Positions 25,200-33,231 of a DNA stretch of 64,000 nucleotides are shown here, piece by piece. Positions within the stretch are counted from its first letter, which is position 1. Every line of letters begins with the position of its first letter. The translations under genes were made by a program, and so were the position numbers. Source of the DNA: Streptomyces sp. NBC_01485 (lineage in GTDB: Bacteria > Actinomycetota > Actinomycetes > Streptomycetales > Streptomycetaceae); NCBI RefSeq assembly GCF_036227125.1, contig NZ_CP109435.1, forward strand, positions 2,480,001-2,544,000. The letters run 5' to 3'. The notes under the pieces were generated by a model. It was not told the origin of the DNA and searched no databases. It saw only the letters and a program-made list of their open reading frames with translations.

Positions 25200-26969
25200 A
25201 TGGCGGTTTCCGTAACCCTTCCGGCGCTCGGCGAGAGCGTCACCGAGGGCACTGTCACCCGCTGGCTGAAGGCCGAGGGTGAGCGCGTCGAGGCCGACGA
25301 GCCGCTGCTCGAGGTGTCGACCGACAAGGTCGACACCGAGATCCCCTCGCCCGTGTCCGGCATCCTCGCGTCCATCAAGGTCGCCGAGGACGAGACGGTC
25401 GAGGTCGGCGCCGAGCTGGCCCTCATCGACGACGGCACGGGCGCCCCGGCCCCCGCTGCCGCCCCGGCCGCCGAGCCCGTCGCGGCCCCGGCTCCGGTGG
25501 CCGAGGCCCCCGCTGCCCCCGCCCCGGCCCCCGAGGCCCCGGCCGCGCCGGCCGCCGCCCCCGCCGGTGGCGCGTCCGGTACGGACGTGGTGCTGCCCGC
25601 GCTCGGTGAGTCCGTCACCGAGGGCACCGTCACCCGCTGGCTGAAGTCGGTCGGCGACAGCGTCGAGGCCGACGAGCCGCTGCTCGAGGTCTCCACGGAC
25701 AAGGTCGACACCGAGATCCCGGCGCCCACCTCCGGTGTGCTGCTCGAGATCACGGTCGCCGAGGACGAGACCGCCGAGGTCGGCGCCAAGCTCGCCGTCA
25801 TCGGCGCCCCGGGCGCCGCCCCGGCAGCTGCCCCGGCACCCGCTGCCCCGGCACCGGCGCCCGTAGCCGCTGCCCCGGCACCGGTCGCTCCGGCTGCCCC
25901 GGCACCGGCTCCGGCTGCTCCGGCTCCCGCGCCGGTCGCCGCCGCCCCGGCACCGGTCGCCCCGGCCCCCGCGCCGGTCGCTCCCGCTCCGGTCGCCCCG
26001 GCCGCCCCCGCCCCCGCGGCTCCCGCCGCCGGTGACGACGGCGCCTACGTGACCCCGCTGGTGCGCAAGCTCGCCGCCGAGAGCGGCGTCGACCTGGCCG
26101 CCGTCAAGGGCACCGGCGTCGGCGGCCGGATCCGCAAGCAGGACGTCATCGCCGCCGCCGAGGCCGCGAAGGCCGCCGCCGCTGCCCCGGCTCCGGTCGC
26201 CGCCGCCCCGGCCGCCAAGAAGGCGGCCCCGGCGCTGGAGGTGTCGCCGCTGCGTGGCCAGACCGTCAAGATGCCGCGCATCCGCAAGGTCATCGGCGAC
26301 AACATGGTCAAGGCGCTGCACGAGCAGGCGCAGCTGTCGTCGGTCGTCGAGGTCGACGTCACGCGTCTGATGCGGCTGCGTGCCAAGGCGAAGGACTCCT
26401 TCGCGGCGCGCGAGGGCGTCAAGCTCTCCCCGATGCCGTTCTTCGTGAAGGCGGCGGCCCAGGCGCTGAAGGCCCACCCGGTCATCAACGCCAAGATCAA
26501 CGAGGCCGACGGCACGATCACCTACTTCGGCACCGAGAACATCAACATCGCGGTGGACTCGGAGAAGGGCCTGATGACCCCGGTCATCAAGGGCGCCGGC
26601 GACCTCAACATCGCCGGTATCTCCAAGGCCACGGCCGAGCTGGCCGGCAAGGTCCGCGGCAACAAGATCACCCCGGACGAGCTGTCCGGCGGCACCTTCA
26701 CCATCTCCAACACCGGTTCGCGCGGTGCGCTCTTCGACACGATCATCGTGCCGCCGGGCCAGGTCGCGATCCTCGGCATCGGTGCCACGGTCAAGCGTCC
26801 GGCCGTCATCGAGACGGAGGAGGGCACGGTCATCGGCGTCCGCGACATGACGTACCTGACCCTGTCCTACGACCACCGCCTGGTCGACGGCGCCGACGCG
26901 GCCCGTTACCTCACCGCGGTCAAGTCGATCCTGGAAGCGGGCGAGTTCGAGGTCGAACTCGGCCTGTAA
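25200..26969 (+). CDS. sucB: 2-oxoacid dehydrogenase E2 acyltransferase with two lipoyl domains
   Basis: A 589-aa E2. Two lipoyl domains have modified Lys43 and Lys168, each in STDKVDTE; long Ala/Pro linkers follow, the second being over 80 residues of AP repeats. A peripheral subunit-binding domain ([17 protein letters not shown]) and the catalytic domain ending in [15 protein letters not shown] (His559) complete it. Such genes are usually annotated sucB (succinyltransferase), but the adjacent aceE suggests that it is, or also is, the acetyltransferase of pyruvate dehydrogenase; sequence alone does not settle this. AAGGAG precedes ATG 25200, and a strong terminator follows. Confidence 0.93.
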   Translation: MAVSVTLPALGESVTEGTVTRWLKAEGERVEADEPLLEVSTDKVDTEIPSPVSGILASIKVAEDETVEVGAELALIDDGTGAPAPAAAPAAEPVAAPAPVAEAPAAPAPAPEAPAAPAAAPAGGASGTDVVLPALGESVTEGTVTRWLKSVGDSVEADEPLLEVSTDKVDTEIPAPTSGVLLEITVAEDETAEVGAKLAVIGAPGAAPAAAPAPAAPAPAPVAAAPAPVAPAAPAPAPAAPAPAPVAAAPAPVAPAPAPVAPAPVAPAAPAPAAPAAGDDGAYVTPLVRKLAAESGVDLAAVKGTGVGGRIRKQDVIAAAEAAKAAAAAPAPVAAAPAAKKAAPALEVSPLRGQTVKMPRIRKVIGDNMVKALHEQAQLSSVVEVDVTRLMRLRAKAKDSFAAREGVKLSPMPFFVKAAAQALKAHPVINAKINEADGTITYFGTENINIAVDSEKGLMTPVIKGAGDLNIAGISKATAELAGKVRGNKITPDELSGGTFTISNTGSRGALFDTIIVPPGQVAILGIGATVKRPAVIETEEGTVIGVRDMTYLTLSYDHRLVDGADAARYLTAVKSILEAGEFEVELGL

Positions 26970-26988
26970 CCCCCAGGACCAGCACAGC

Positions 26989-27026
26989 GAGCGCCCCCGT
27001 CCAGAGCTTTCCGGACGGGGGCGCTC
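26989..27026 (+). terminator. Strong terminator after the E2 gene
   Basis: GAGCGCCCCCGTCC (26989-27002) pairs perfectly with GGACGGGGGCGCTC (27013-27026), followed by GTCTTTC. Confidence 0.85.
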
Positions 27027-27241
27027 GTCTTTCGCCTCGCCGATCGGCGTCCTCACGGCAACCTGCTCCTCGGCGTCCAAGTCCCGCGCCCAGCCACACG
27101 CGGCCCCGGGCCGCCCCGCGGTGGCGGGGACCGGGCTCCGGGGCGGCCGGGGTGGCCGAACCCCCGGAAAACGCCGTGTAAGTCTCGTCTCACCTGCGTA
27201 AAAGCCACCCCACGGGCCCGCCCGGAAAGCGCTCACGGCCG

Positions 27242-27253
27242 TATTGTCTAGAC
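27242..27253 (+). promoter_or_regulatory. Putative -10 overlapped by a GntR-type operator
   Basis: TATTGT (27242-27247) fits a -10, and the palindrome GTCTAGAC (27246-27253) overlaps it. TTGTCTAGAC resembles operators of FCD-type GntR proteins, suggesting that the downstream regulator represses its own gene. Confidence 0.5.
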
Positions 27254-27302
27254 GTCAAACGCCCCCGGGGCCGATGGGCGGCCCCTGCTCGAAGGAGCCC
27301 TC

Positions 27303-27926
27303 ATGACCGCGCCCGTCGTCCACTCGCTGCGCGAACAGATCCGCGAGCACATCGTGGAGGGGATCGTCAGCGGGCGCTGGAAGCCGGGTGAGCGGATCGT
27401 GGAGCGGCGGATCGCGACCGAGCTGGAGGTCAGCCAGACGCCGGTGCGGGAGGCGCTGCGCGAGCTGGAGTCGCTGCGGCTGATCGAGTCCGCGCCGAAC
27501 AAGGGCGTGCGGGTGCGCAACCTCACGGCGGCGGACCTGGAGGAGAGCTACCCCGTACGGGCCGGCCTGGAGGCGATCGCGGCGGAGCTGGCCGCCCAGC
27601 GGCTCGCCGAGGACTGCTCGGCCCTCGAACCCCATGTCGCCGCCCTGTACGAGGCCGACCGTGACGCCGACGGAACCGGCCAGGTGCGGCACACCGTCGG
27701 CTTCCACCGGGAGCTGGTGCGGGCGGCCGGCAACTCGGTGCTGCTGCACACCTGGGAGGGCCTCGGCATCGAGGTGTTCACGGCGCTGTCCATCCGCTGG
27801 CTGGGAACCGTGCAGCAGTCGTACGCGGAGGAGCACGAGGAGCTGGTCGCCGCGTTCAAGCGGCGCGACCCCCGGATCGCCGAGCTGGTGAAGGCGCATG
27901 TGCTGGGGTGCGCGCCGAGGGCGTGA
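27303..27926 (+). CDS. GntR-family (FadR/FCD) transcriptional regulator
   Basis: A 207-aa regulator. The N-terminal winged helix is typical GntR (LREQIREHIVEGIVSGRWKPGERI, VSQTPVREALREL) and the C-terminal all-helical FCD ligand domain has Asp/His residues (RHTVGFHRELVRAAGN) that usually bind a metal and an organic acid. Placed between E2 and aceE, it is the obvious candidate to control the pyruvate dehydrogenase genes in response to a carboxylate such as pyruvate, as PdhR does in enterobacteria; that role is inference. AAGGAG precedes ATG 27303. Confidence 0.92.
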   Translation: MTAPVVHSLREQIREHIVEGIVSGRWKPGERIVERRIATELEVSQTPVREALRELESLRLIESAPNKGVRVRNLTAADLEESYPVRAGLEAIAAELAAQRLAEDCSALEPHVAALYEADRDADGTGQVRHTVGFHRELVRAAGNSVLLHTWEGLGIEVFTALSIRWLGTVQQSYAEEHEELVAAFKRRDPRIAELVKAHVLGCAPRA

Positions 27927-28252
27927 CCCCCTCGGACACCCCCGCGGACCCCCTCGAACAGCAGCCGGACAGCAGCCGGACACCAGTCGAGCACCCCCTC
28001 GCTCACCTGCGGAAACGGCTGGAATTCGCCCCAAATAAAGCGGCACCCGGTGCCCGTGCGAAAGGCACCCCGTGCCGACTTTCTCGTAATCGAGAGGTTT
28101 TGCCCTGGAACCCTTTGATCGATCATCGATCAGGGGGTTACAGTCGCCGACGGACTCCCACCAGAGTCCACGCCCTGTCCTGCCAAAGACCAAGGGCACC
28201 CCCGGAACACCCACCTCACAGGGAACCCCCTTCGACTGAGGAAGGCGGCGAC
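27927..28252. other. Control region of aceE
   Basis: 326 bp without a gene. Holds two inverted repeats, TCTCG-TAAT-CGAGA at 28082-28095 and the 17-bp palindrome at 28116-28132, and the promoter listed separately. The first 130 bp show nothing recognisable. Confidence 0.55.
28115..28144 (+). promoter_or_regulatory. aceE promoter with overlapping palindromic operator
   Basis: A -35 TTGATC (28115-28120), an 18-bp spacer and a -10 TACAGT (28139-28144). The perfect palindrome TGATCGAT-C-ATCGATCA (28116-28132) covers most of the -35 and spacer, so a bound dimer would block RNA polymerase. The GntR protein encoded just upstream is the likely binder. The predicted leader is about 100 nt. Confidence 0.6.
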
Positions 28253-30958
28253 ATGACCGACCCCCAGGCCATCCAGCCGAGCGCGCTCGACCAGCTCCCC
28301 GACCGGGACCCGGAGGAGACCGCCGAATGGCAGGCCTCCCTGGACGCGGTCGCCAAGGCGGCCGGGCCGCACCGTGCCGCGTACCTGATGCGCCGCACGC
28401 TGGAGCGTGCCGAGGGCAACGGCATCGCGCTGCCGAAGCTGCTCGAGACGGACTACGTCAACACCATCCCCACCGCCGCCGAGCCCTCCGCTCCCGGCGA
28501 CGAGGAGATGGAGCGGAAGATCACCGCGTGGAACCGCTGGAACGCGGCCGCGATGGTCAGCCGGGGCAGCAAACACGGCGTCGGCGGCCACATCGCCACC
28601 TTCGCCTCCGCCGCCTGGCTCTACGAGACCGGCTTCAACCACTTCTTCAAGGGCAAGGAGCGGGACGGGTCCGGCGACCAGCTCTACATCCAGGGCCACG
28701 CCTCCCCCGGCATCTATGCCCGCGCCTTCCTCGACGGCCGGCTGACCGAGCAGCACCTCGACAACTTCCGCCAGGAGGCGGGCGGCAACGGCCTCCCGTC
28801 GTACCCGCACCCGCGGCGGCTGCCCTGGCTGTGGGAGTTCCCGACCGTCTCCATGGGCCTCGGTCCGCTCTCCGCCATCTACCAGGCGCGCTTCAACCGG
28901 TACCTCACCAACCGGGGTATCAAGGACGTCTCGGCGTCCCACGTCTGGGCGTTCCTCGGTGACGGCGAGATGGACGAGCCCGAGTCGACGGCGGCACTCG
29001 CCCTCGCCTCCCGCGAGGGCCTGGACAACCTGACCTTCGTCATCAACTGCAACCTGCAGCGCCTCGACGGCCCGGTCCGCGCGAACTTCAAGATCGTGCA
29101 GGAGCTGGAGGCCCAGTTCCGCGGCGCCGGCTGGAACGTCGTGAAGTCGCTGTGGGGCTCGGCGTGGGACGAGCTGTTCCAGCTCGACACGACCGGCGCG
29201 CTCGTCCGGCGGCTGCGCGAGGTACCGGACGCCCAGGTGCAGACGTACCAGACGCGCGACGCCGCCTACATCCGCCACGACTTCTTCGGCAAGGACCCGG
29301 CGCTCGTCGAGATGGCGAAGCTGCTGTCCGACGACAGGATCCTGGAGTGTTTCCACCTCTCCCGCGGTGGTCACGAGGCGCGCAAGGTGTACGCCGCGTA
29401 CAAGGCGGCCGTCGAGTTCAAGGGCGCGCCGACCGTCATCCTGGCCCAGACCGTCAAGGGCCACACCCTCGGCGAGGGCTTCGCGTCGAAGAACGCCAAC
29501 CACCAGATGAAGAAGCTCTCGGTGGACGAGTTCAAGACCATGCGCGACCTGCTGGAACTGCCGATCAAGGACAGCGACTTCGTCGACGGTGTCGTGCCCT
29601 ACGGCCACCCCGGCGCCGACGCTCCCGAGGTGCGCTACCTCCAGGAGCGCCGCGCGGCGCTCGGCGGCCCGGCCCCGGCCCGCCGTACGCACGCGCTCGC
29701 CCCGCTGCCGGCCCCCGCCGAGAAGACGTTCGCCTCCTTCGACAAGGGGTCCGGCTCCCAGAACCTGGCCACCACCATGGCCTTCGTCCGCCTGATCAAG
29801 GACCTGGTCCGCGACAAGGAGACGGGCAGGCGCTGGGTGCCGATCGTCCCGGACGAGGCGCGCACGTTCGGCATGGAGTCGCTCTTCCCGTCCCTCGGGA
29901 TCTACTCCCCCAAGGGCCAGACGTACGAGCCGGTCGACCGTGACCAGCTCATGTACTACAAGGAGGCCAAGAACGGCCAGATCCTCAACGAGGGGATCAC
30001 CGAGGCCGGTTCGATGGCCGACTTCATCGCCGCGTCCACCGCGTACTCCACGCACGGCGAGACGATGATCCCGTTCTACATCTTCTACTCGATGTTCGGC
30101 TGGCAGCGCACGGCCGACCAGATGTGGCAGCTCGGCGACCAGCTCGGCCGCGGCTTCCTCGTCGGCGCCACGGCCGGCCGTACGACCCTGACGGGCGAGG
30201 GCCTCCAGCACGCCGACGGCCACTCCCCGGTCATCGCCGCGACCAACCCGGCCGCCCTCAGCTACGACCCGGCGTTCGCGTACGAGGTCGCCACGATCGT
30301 CAAGGACGGTCTGCGCCGGATGTACGGCGCGGCGGACCCAGGCGTGGACCAGAACGTCTTCTACTACCTGACCGTCTACAACGAGCCGATGCCGCAGCCC
30401 GCCAAGCCGTCCGCCTCCGGCGTCGACGAGGGCATCGTCAAGGGCCTGTACCGCTTCAACACGGCGGAGTCGGCGGGGGTGGACGTGGCGGCGGCCAACG
30501 CCCCGCGCATCCAGCTCCTGGGTTCGGGCACCGCGATCCACTGGGCGCTCGCGGCGCAGAAGCTGCTCGCCGAGGAGTGGGGTGTGGCCGCCGACGTGTG
30601 GTCCGCGACCTCCTGGACCGAGCTGCGCCGTGACGCGCTGGAGGCCGACGCGGCCCTGCTGCGCGGCGAGGAGCGCGTGCCGTACGTCCGGCAGGCGCTG
30701 CAGGGCGCCGAGGGCCCGGTCCTCGCGGTCTCCGACTACATGCGCCAGGTCCCGGACCAGATCGCGCAGTGGGTCGAGCAGGACTACTCCTCGCTGGGCG
30801 CGGACGGCTTCGGTCTGTCCGACACCCGCGCCGCGGCCCGCCGTCACTTCGGCGTCGACGCGCAGTCGATCGTCGTCGCGGCCCTGGCCCAGCTCGCCCG
30901 CCGCGGCGAGGTCAAGGCCACGTCCGTGAAGGAGGCGCGCGAGCGCTACGGCCTGTAG
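28253..30958 (+). CDS. aceE: Pyruvate dehydrogenase E1 component (homodimeric AceE)
   Basis: A 901-aa ThDP-dependent E1 that decarboxylates pyruvate and acetylates the lipoyl groups of E2. The ThDP/Mg motif is GDGEMDEPES, followed by NCNLQRLDGPV; other AceE hallmarks are KHGVGGHIATFASAAWLYE, YIQGHASPGIYARAFLDGRL, VPIVPDEARTFGMESLFP and LTGEGLQHADGHS. Length matches the homodimeric type of actinobacteria and enterobacteria. ATG 28253 follows GAGGAAGG. It is transcribed from its own operator-overlapped promoter and ends at a 14-bp terminator. Confidence 0.96.
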   Translation: MTDPQAIQPSALDQLPDRDPEETAEWQASLDAVAKAAGPHRAAYLMRRTLERAEGNGIALPKLLETDYVNTIPTAAEPSAPGDEEMERKITAWNRWNAAAMVSRGSKHGVGGHIATFASAAWLYETGFNHFFKGKERDGSGDQLYIQGHASPGIYARAFLDGRLTEQHLDNFRQEAGGNGLPSYPHPRRLPWLWEFPTVSMGLGPLSAIYQARFNRYLTNRGIKDVSASHVWAFLGDGEMDEPESTAALALASREGLDNLTFVINCNLQRLDGPVRANFKIVQELEAQFRGAGWNVVKSLWGSAWDELFQLDTTGALVRRLREVPDAQVQTYQTRDAAYIRHDFFGKDPALVEMAKLLSDDRILECFHLSRGGHEARKVYAAYKAAVEFKGAPTVILAQTVKGHTLGEGFASKNANHQMKKLSVDEFKTMRDLLELPIKDSDFVDGVVPYGHPGADAPEVRYLQERRAALGGPAPARRTHALAPLPAPAEKTFASFDKGSGSQNLATTMAFVRLIKDLVRDKETGRRWVPIVPDEARTFGMESLFPSLGIYSPKGQTYEPVDRDQLMYYKEAKNGQILNEGITEAGSMADFIAASTAYSTHGETMIPFYIFYSMFGWQRTADQMWQLGDQLGRGFLVGATAGRTTLTGEGLQHADGHSPVIAATNPAALSYDPAFAYEVATIVKDGLRRMYGAADPGVDQNVFYYLTVYNEPMPQPAKPSASGVDEGIVKGLYRFNTAESAGVDVAAANAPRIQLLGSGTAIHWALAAQKLLAEEWGVAADVWSATSWTELRRDALEADAALLRGEERVPYVRQALQGAEGPVLAVSDYMRQVPDQIAQWVEQDYSSLGADGFGLSDTRAAARRHFGVDAQSIVVAALAQLARRGEVKATSVKEARERYGL

Positions 30959-30974
30959 GCGACAGCTCTACGGG

Positions 30975-31006
30975 AAGGGGGGTGCGGCGGGTGCCGCGCC
31001 CCCTTT
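30975..31006 (+). terminator. aceE terminator
   Basis: A 14-bp stem (30975-30988 with 30993-31006, two wobbles) with a 4-nt loop, followed by CTCG. Confidence 0.75.
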
Positions 31007-31011
31007 CTCGT

Positions 31012-31152
31012 TCCCCCTCGTCCCCGCTGGAGGTGGCGCACGGTCAGCTCACGGCGCTGGGGGCCGAGGCCGAGGTGGTCGTCCCCGAGTCCCTGCGGAA
31101 ACGGTTCACCGAGGACGCGGCGCGGCTGACGGAGTTGTACGGGCGCGGCTGA
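31012..31152 (+). pseudogene. C-terminal remnant of a WYL-domain regulator
   Basis: In one frame (SSPLEVAHGQLTALGAEAEVV, then VPESLRKRFTEDAARLTELYGRG and stop) this resembles the last ~43 residues of helix-turn-helix WYL proteins, which end with a similar LxxxAxRLxxLY pattern. No start codon, DNA-binding domain or WYL core precedes it: the aceE terminator lies directly upstream. It is therefore a broken remnant left by a deletion. The family match is from memory. Confidence 0.6.
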
Positions 31153-31221
31153 CCGAGTCGTACCGGCGTGGGTGACCGAGTCGTACCGGCGCGCTGACCG
31201 AGTCGTACCGGCGTGGGTGAC
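31126..31221. repeat. Four-copy 22-23 bp tandem repeat
   Basis: Units start at 31126, 31149, 31172 and 31194, each of the type CTGACCGAGTCGTACCGGCG plus 2-3 nt, with a fifth partial unit at 31217. The first unit is the 3' end of the WYL-regulator remnant, so the array grew from coding sequence. Confidence 0.85.
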
Positions 31222-31276
31222 AATCCCCGGCACTCCGGGTGCGTCGGGCACCTTGAGGCACGATGCTGGACGCGTG

Positions 31277-31798
31277 ATGGACGAGACGGAGTTCTGGGAG
31301 CTGGTGGACGCCTCCCGCGAGGCCGCCGAGGGTGATCCCGAGGAGCAGGCCGACCTGCTCGTGGAGCGGCTGGTCCGGTTGGACCCGGATTCCGTGCTCG
31401 ACTTCGCCCGGCACTTCGAGTCCCGCTACAACCGCGCCTACCGCTGGGATCTGTGGGGCGCCGCCTGGCTGCTGCTGGACGGGGCGAGCGACGACGCCTT
31501 CGACTTCTTCCGGTGCTGGCTGATCGGGCAGGGCCGCGAGGTCTTCGAGGGCGCGCTGCACAACGACCCGGACTCGCTCGCCGACCTGCTGGACGACTTC
31601 GACGAGGAGATCGACGGCGACGGCGAGGAGCTCGGCTACGCGGCCGACGAGGCCTACGAGCAGCTCACCGGGACCGTCGCCCCGGACCTGGGCATCCCGC
31701 CCGTGCCCTCCGAACCCGAGGGCACGCCCGTGGACTTCGAGAACGAGGGTGCGCTGGCCGAGCGGTATCCCCGGCTGTGGCAGCGTTTCAAGGAGTGA
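31277..31798 (+). CDS. DUF4240 domain protein
   Basis: A 173-aa acidic cytoplasmic protein. It begins MDETEFWELVDASREAA and has the DUF4240 pattern of a Trp-rich core (YRWDLWGAAWLLLDGASDDAFDFFRCWLIGQG) and EAYEQLTG. Function is unknown; many Streptomyces genomes carry it and some family members are linked to toxin immunity or stress. Start GTG 31274 or ATG 31277 (adjacent codons); GATGCT 6 nt before the GTG could be a leaderless -10. It lies directly after the tandem repeat. Confidence 0.85.
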   Translation: MDETEFWELVDASREAAEGDPEEQADLLVERLVRLDPDSVLDFARHFESRYNRAYRWDLWGAAWLLLDGASDDAFDFFRCWLIGQGREVFEGALHNDPDSLADLLDDFDEEIDGDGEELGYAADEAYEQLTGTVAPDLGIPPVPSEPEGTPVDFENEGALAERYPRLWQRFKE

Positions 31799-31828
31799 GG
31801 CTGGCCGGGGCGGCGGGCGTGCCGGGCG

Positions 31829-32089
31829 TCATACGGCGAGCTTGCGGCGGGTGCTGTCCGCCGGGATGTAGGCCTGCGTCCGGTCGATCCGCACCGCGTG
31901 GTGCATGGGCGCCCTGTTGGCCTGTTCCAGGGCGGACGCGGTGGCCGCGGCCGGGCCCAGGACGACCGCGGCGACGGCGCAGAGCACGGTCCAGGGGCTG
32001 CGCGCGGCCCTCGACCAGCCCGCGCCCCGCTGCGCGCCCTCGGCGCTGCTCCGCGTGGCCTCCGTGGACCGAGTACGGCTGCTGTTCAT
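31829..32089 (-). CDS. Small single-pass membrane protein, 86 aa
   Basis: An 86-aa protein with a Ser/Arg-rich cytoplasmic start, one membrane helix (about 33-53, PWTVLCAVAAVVLGPAAATA) and a short basic tail with RIDRTQAYIP and a Lys-Leu-Ala-Val end. It might instead be a secreted peptide with a long signal sequence. ATG 32089 follows GGTGGGG. Downstream of the amidase gene in the same direction (74 bp), possibly co-transcribed. Confidence 0.65.
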   Translation of the reverse strand: MNSSRTRSTEATRSSAEGAQRGAGWSRAARSPWTVLCAVAAVVLGPAAATASALEQANRAPMHHAVRIDRTQAYIPADSTRRKLAV

Positions 32090-32163
32090 GGGATCCCCAC
32101 CTCCGGTCGGCTTGTGTTGTGCATGACCGTAGGACGTGGGAATGGGAGGACCCTGAACGCCGC

Positions 32164-33033
32164 CTAAGGGGTTCCTGTGAGCGTGGGCGCGGCCGTTCTG
32201 CCCTGGAGGCGGGCGGCCGTGGCGCGGATCTCCGGGAGGCGGGCGGTGAGGGCGGCGCCGGGGCAGGTGGTCATGTAGCCGTCCCGGTGGCCGGCCAGGG
32301 CGGGGAGGGTGGCGGTGGTGCCGGCGGCGTAGCGGCTGAGGCTGTTGCTGGAGGTGAGGCGGACGGTCGAGCGCGGGTCGGTGCCGGTCAGGCCGAGTTT
32401 CCAGGCGGTCAGGGCGGCGATCGCGTCGACCATCGCCTGCGGCACCGGCACGCCGGCGGTGAACGTGCCGAGTGCGGCGATACCGGCCGTGCGGTGGTTG
32501 AAGCCCTGGGTGTGGGCGCCGGTGACGGCGCGGTCGACGCCGCCGGCCCGGCCCTCGTAGACGGTGCCGCAGCGGTCGACGAGGAAGTTGTAGCCGATGT
32601 CGTCCCAGCCGCGGGCGGCGGTCTGGCCCGTGTACAGGGAGCGGATGATGCGGGGCGCGTCGGCGCAGTCGTAGCCGTTGGGCGAGTCGGTGTGGTGGAC
32701 GAAGACGGCGACGACCTTGTCGTCGTAGCGCGGGGGCGGCTGCGCGTGCCGGGCGAGGTCGTCCAGCCAGGCGGCGCGCGGTACGACCGGCGGGCGGGCT
32801 GCCCGGTGCCCGGCGGCGGGGCGGGCGGCGGCCGGGCGGCCGGCGCGGGCGGCCAGGGCGTCCGTCGCCGCGTGGTCGACACCGCCCGCGCACAGCCCCA
32901 GGGCCGCGACGGCGGCGAGCCCGGGCACGCAGCCCAGGAGCACGAGGAGCGGGCCCGGTATCCGCGCCGGGCGCGGCCCGCGCGGTCCCCGCGGACCGCG
33001 GGGGGTCGGCCTGAGAGCTCGGCGGGCGCACAT
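32164..33033 (-). CDS. PGRP/Amidase_2-type N-acetylmuramoyl-L-alanine amidase
   Basis: A 289-aa exported peptidoglycan amidase. A Pro/Arg-rich start and one membrane anchor (about 27-50) precede the PGRP domain (about 95-275). The zinc site is visible: His in VFVHHTDSPNGYDC, His in LAGHRDGYMTTCPG and the Cys of TCPG; GYNFLVDRCGTVYEGRAGGVD and GAHTQGFN are also typical. It cleaves the stem peptide from N-acetylmuramate in the envelope. I use ATG 33033 because it is closest to the anchor; longer starts are less likely. Divergent from the MarP-like gene. Confidence 0.9.
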   Translation of the reverse strand: MCARRALRPTPRGPRGPRGPRPARIPGPLLVLLGCVPGLAAVAALGLCAGGVDHAATDALAARAGRPAAARPAAGHRAARPPVVPRAAWLDDLARHAQPPPRYDDKVVAVFVHHTDSPNGYDCADAPRIIRSLYTGQTAARGWDDIGYNFLVDRCGTVYEGRAGGVDRAVTGAHTQGFNHRTAGIAALGTFTAGVPVPQAMVDAIAALTAWKLGLTGTDPRSTVRLTSSNSLSRYAAGTTATLPALAGHRDGYMTTCPGAALTARLPEIRATAARLQGRTAAPTLTGTP

Positions 33034-33231
33034 GAACCCACTGTCGTCCGGTTCCGGTCCGCCCGCGATGTGTGGTGTGCCACCTGGTGGAACCATCCTC
33101 CCGGTGCCCGCCGTTTCACGAGGTACCCGCACACGTGGCCGGTTGTGGACGTCGTGTGCGCGTGATCGACGGGTAACTGATCACTGGGCCCTTCCCGCAC
33201 GTACTAGGGGATCTGAGAGAAAGGGGGCCGT

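Larger units (their letters stand above)
26970..27302. other. Intergenic region between E2 and gntR genes
   Basis: 333 bp: a terminator at 26989-27026, then about 200 bp without a supportable gene, then the putative promoter-operator of the GntR gene (27242-27253). Confidence 0.6.

Noticed and set aside
28130..30847. Long open frame (about 900 codons) on the minus strand opposite aceE
   Set aside because: It is the antisense shadow of a high-GC gene: the real AceE with its ThDP motif is on the plus strand and the antisense product is Arg/Gly/Val-rich low-complexity without motifs.
31126..31221. CRISPR array
   Set aside because: Units are contiguous (22-23 bp with no spacers) and no cas genes exist nearby; it is a simple tandem repeat.
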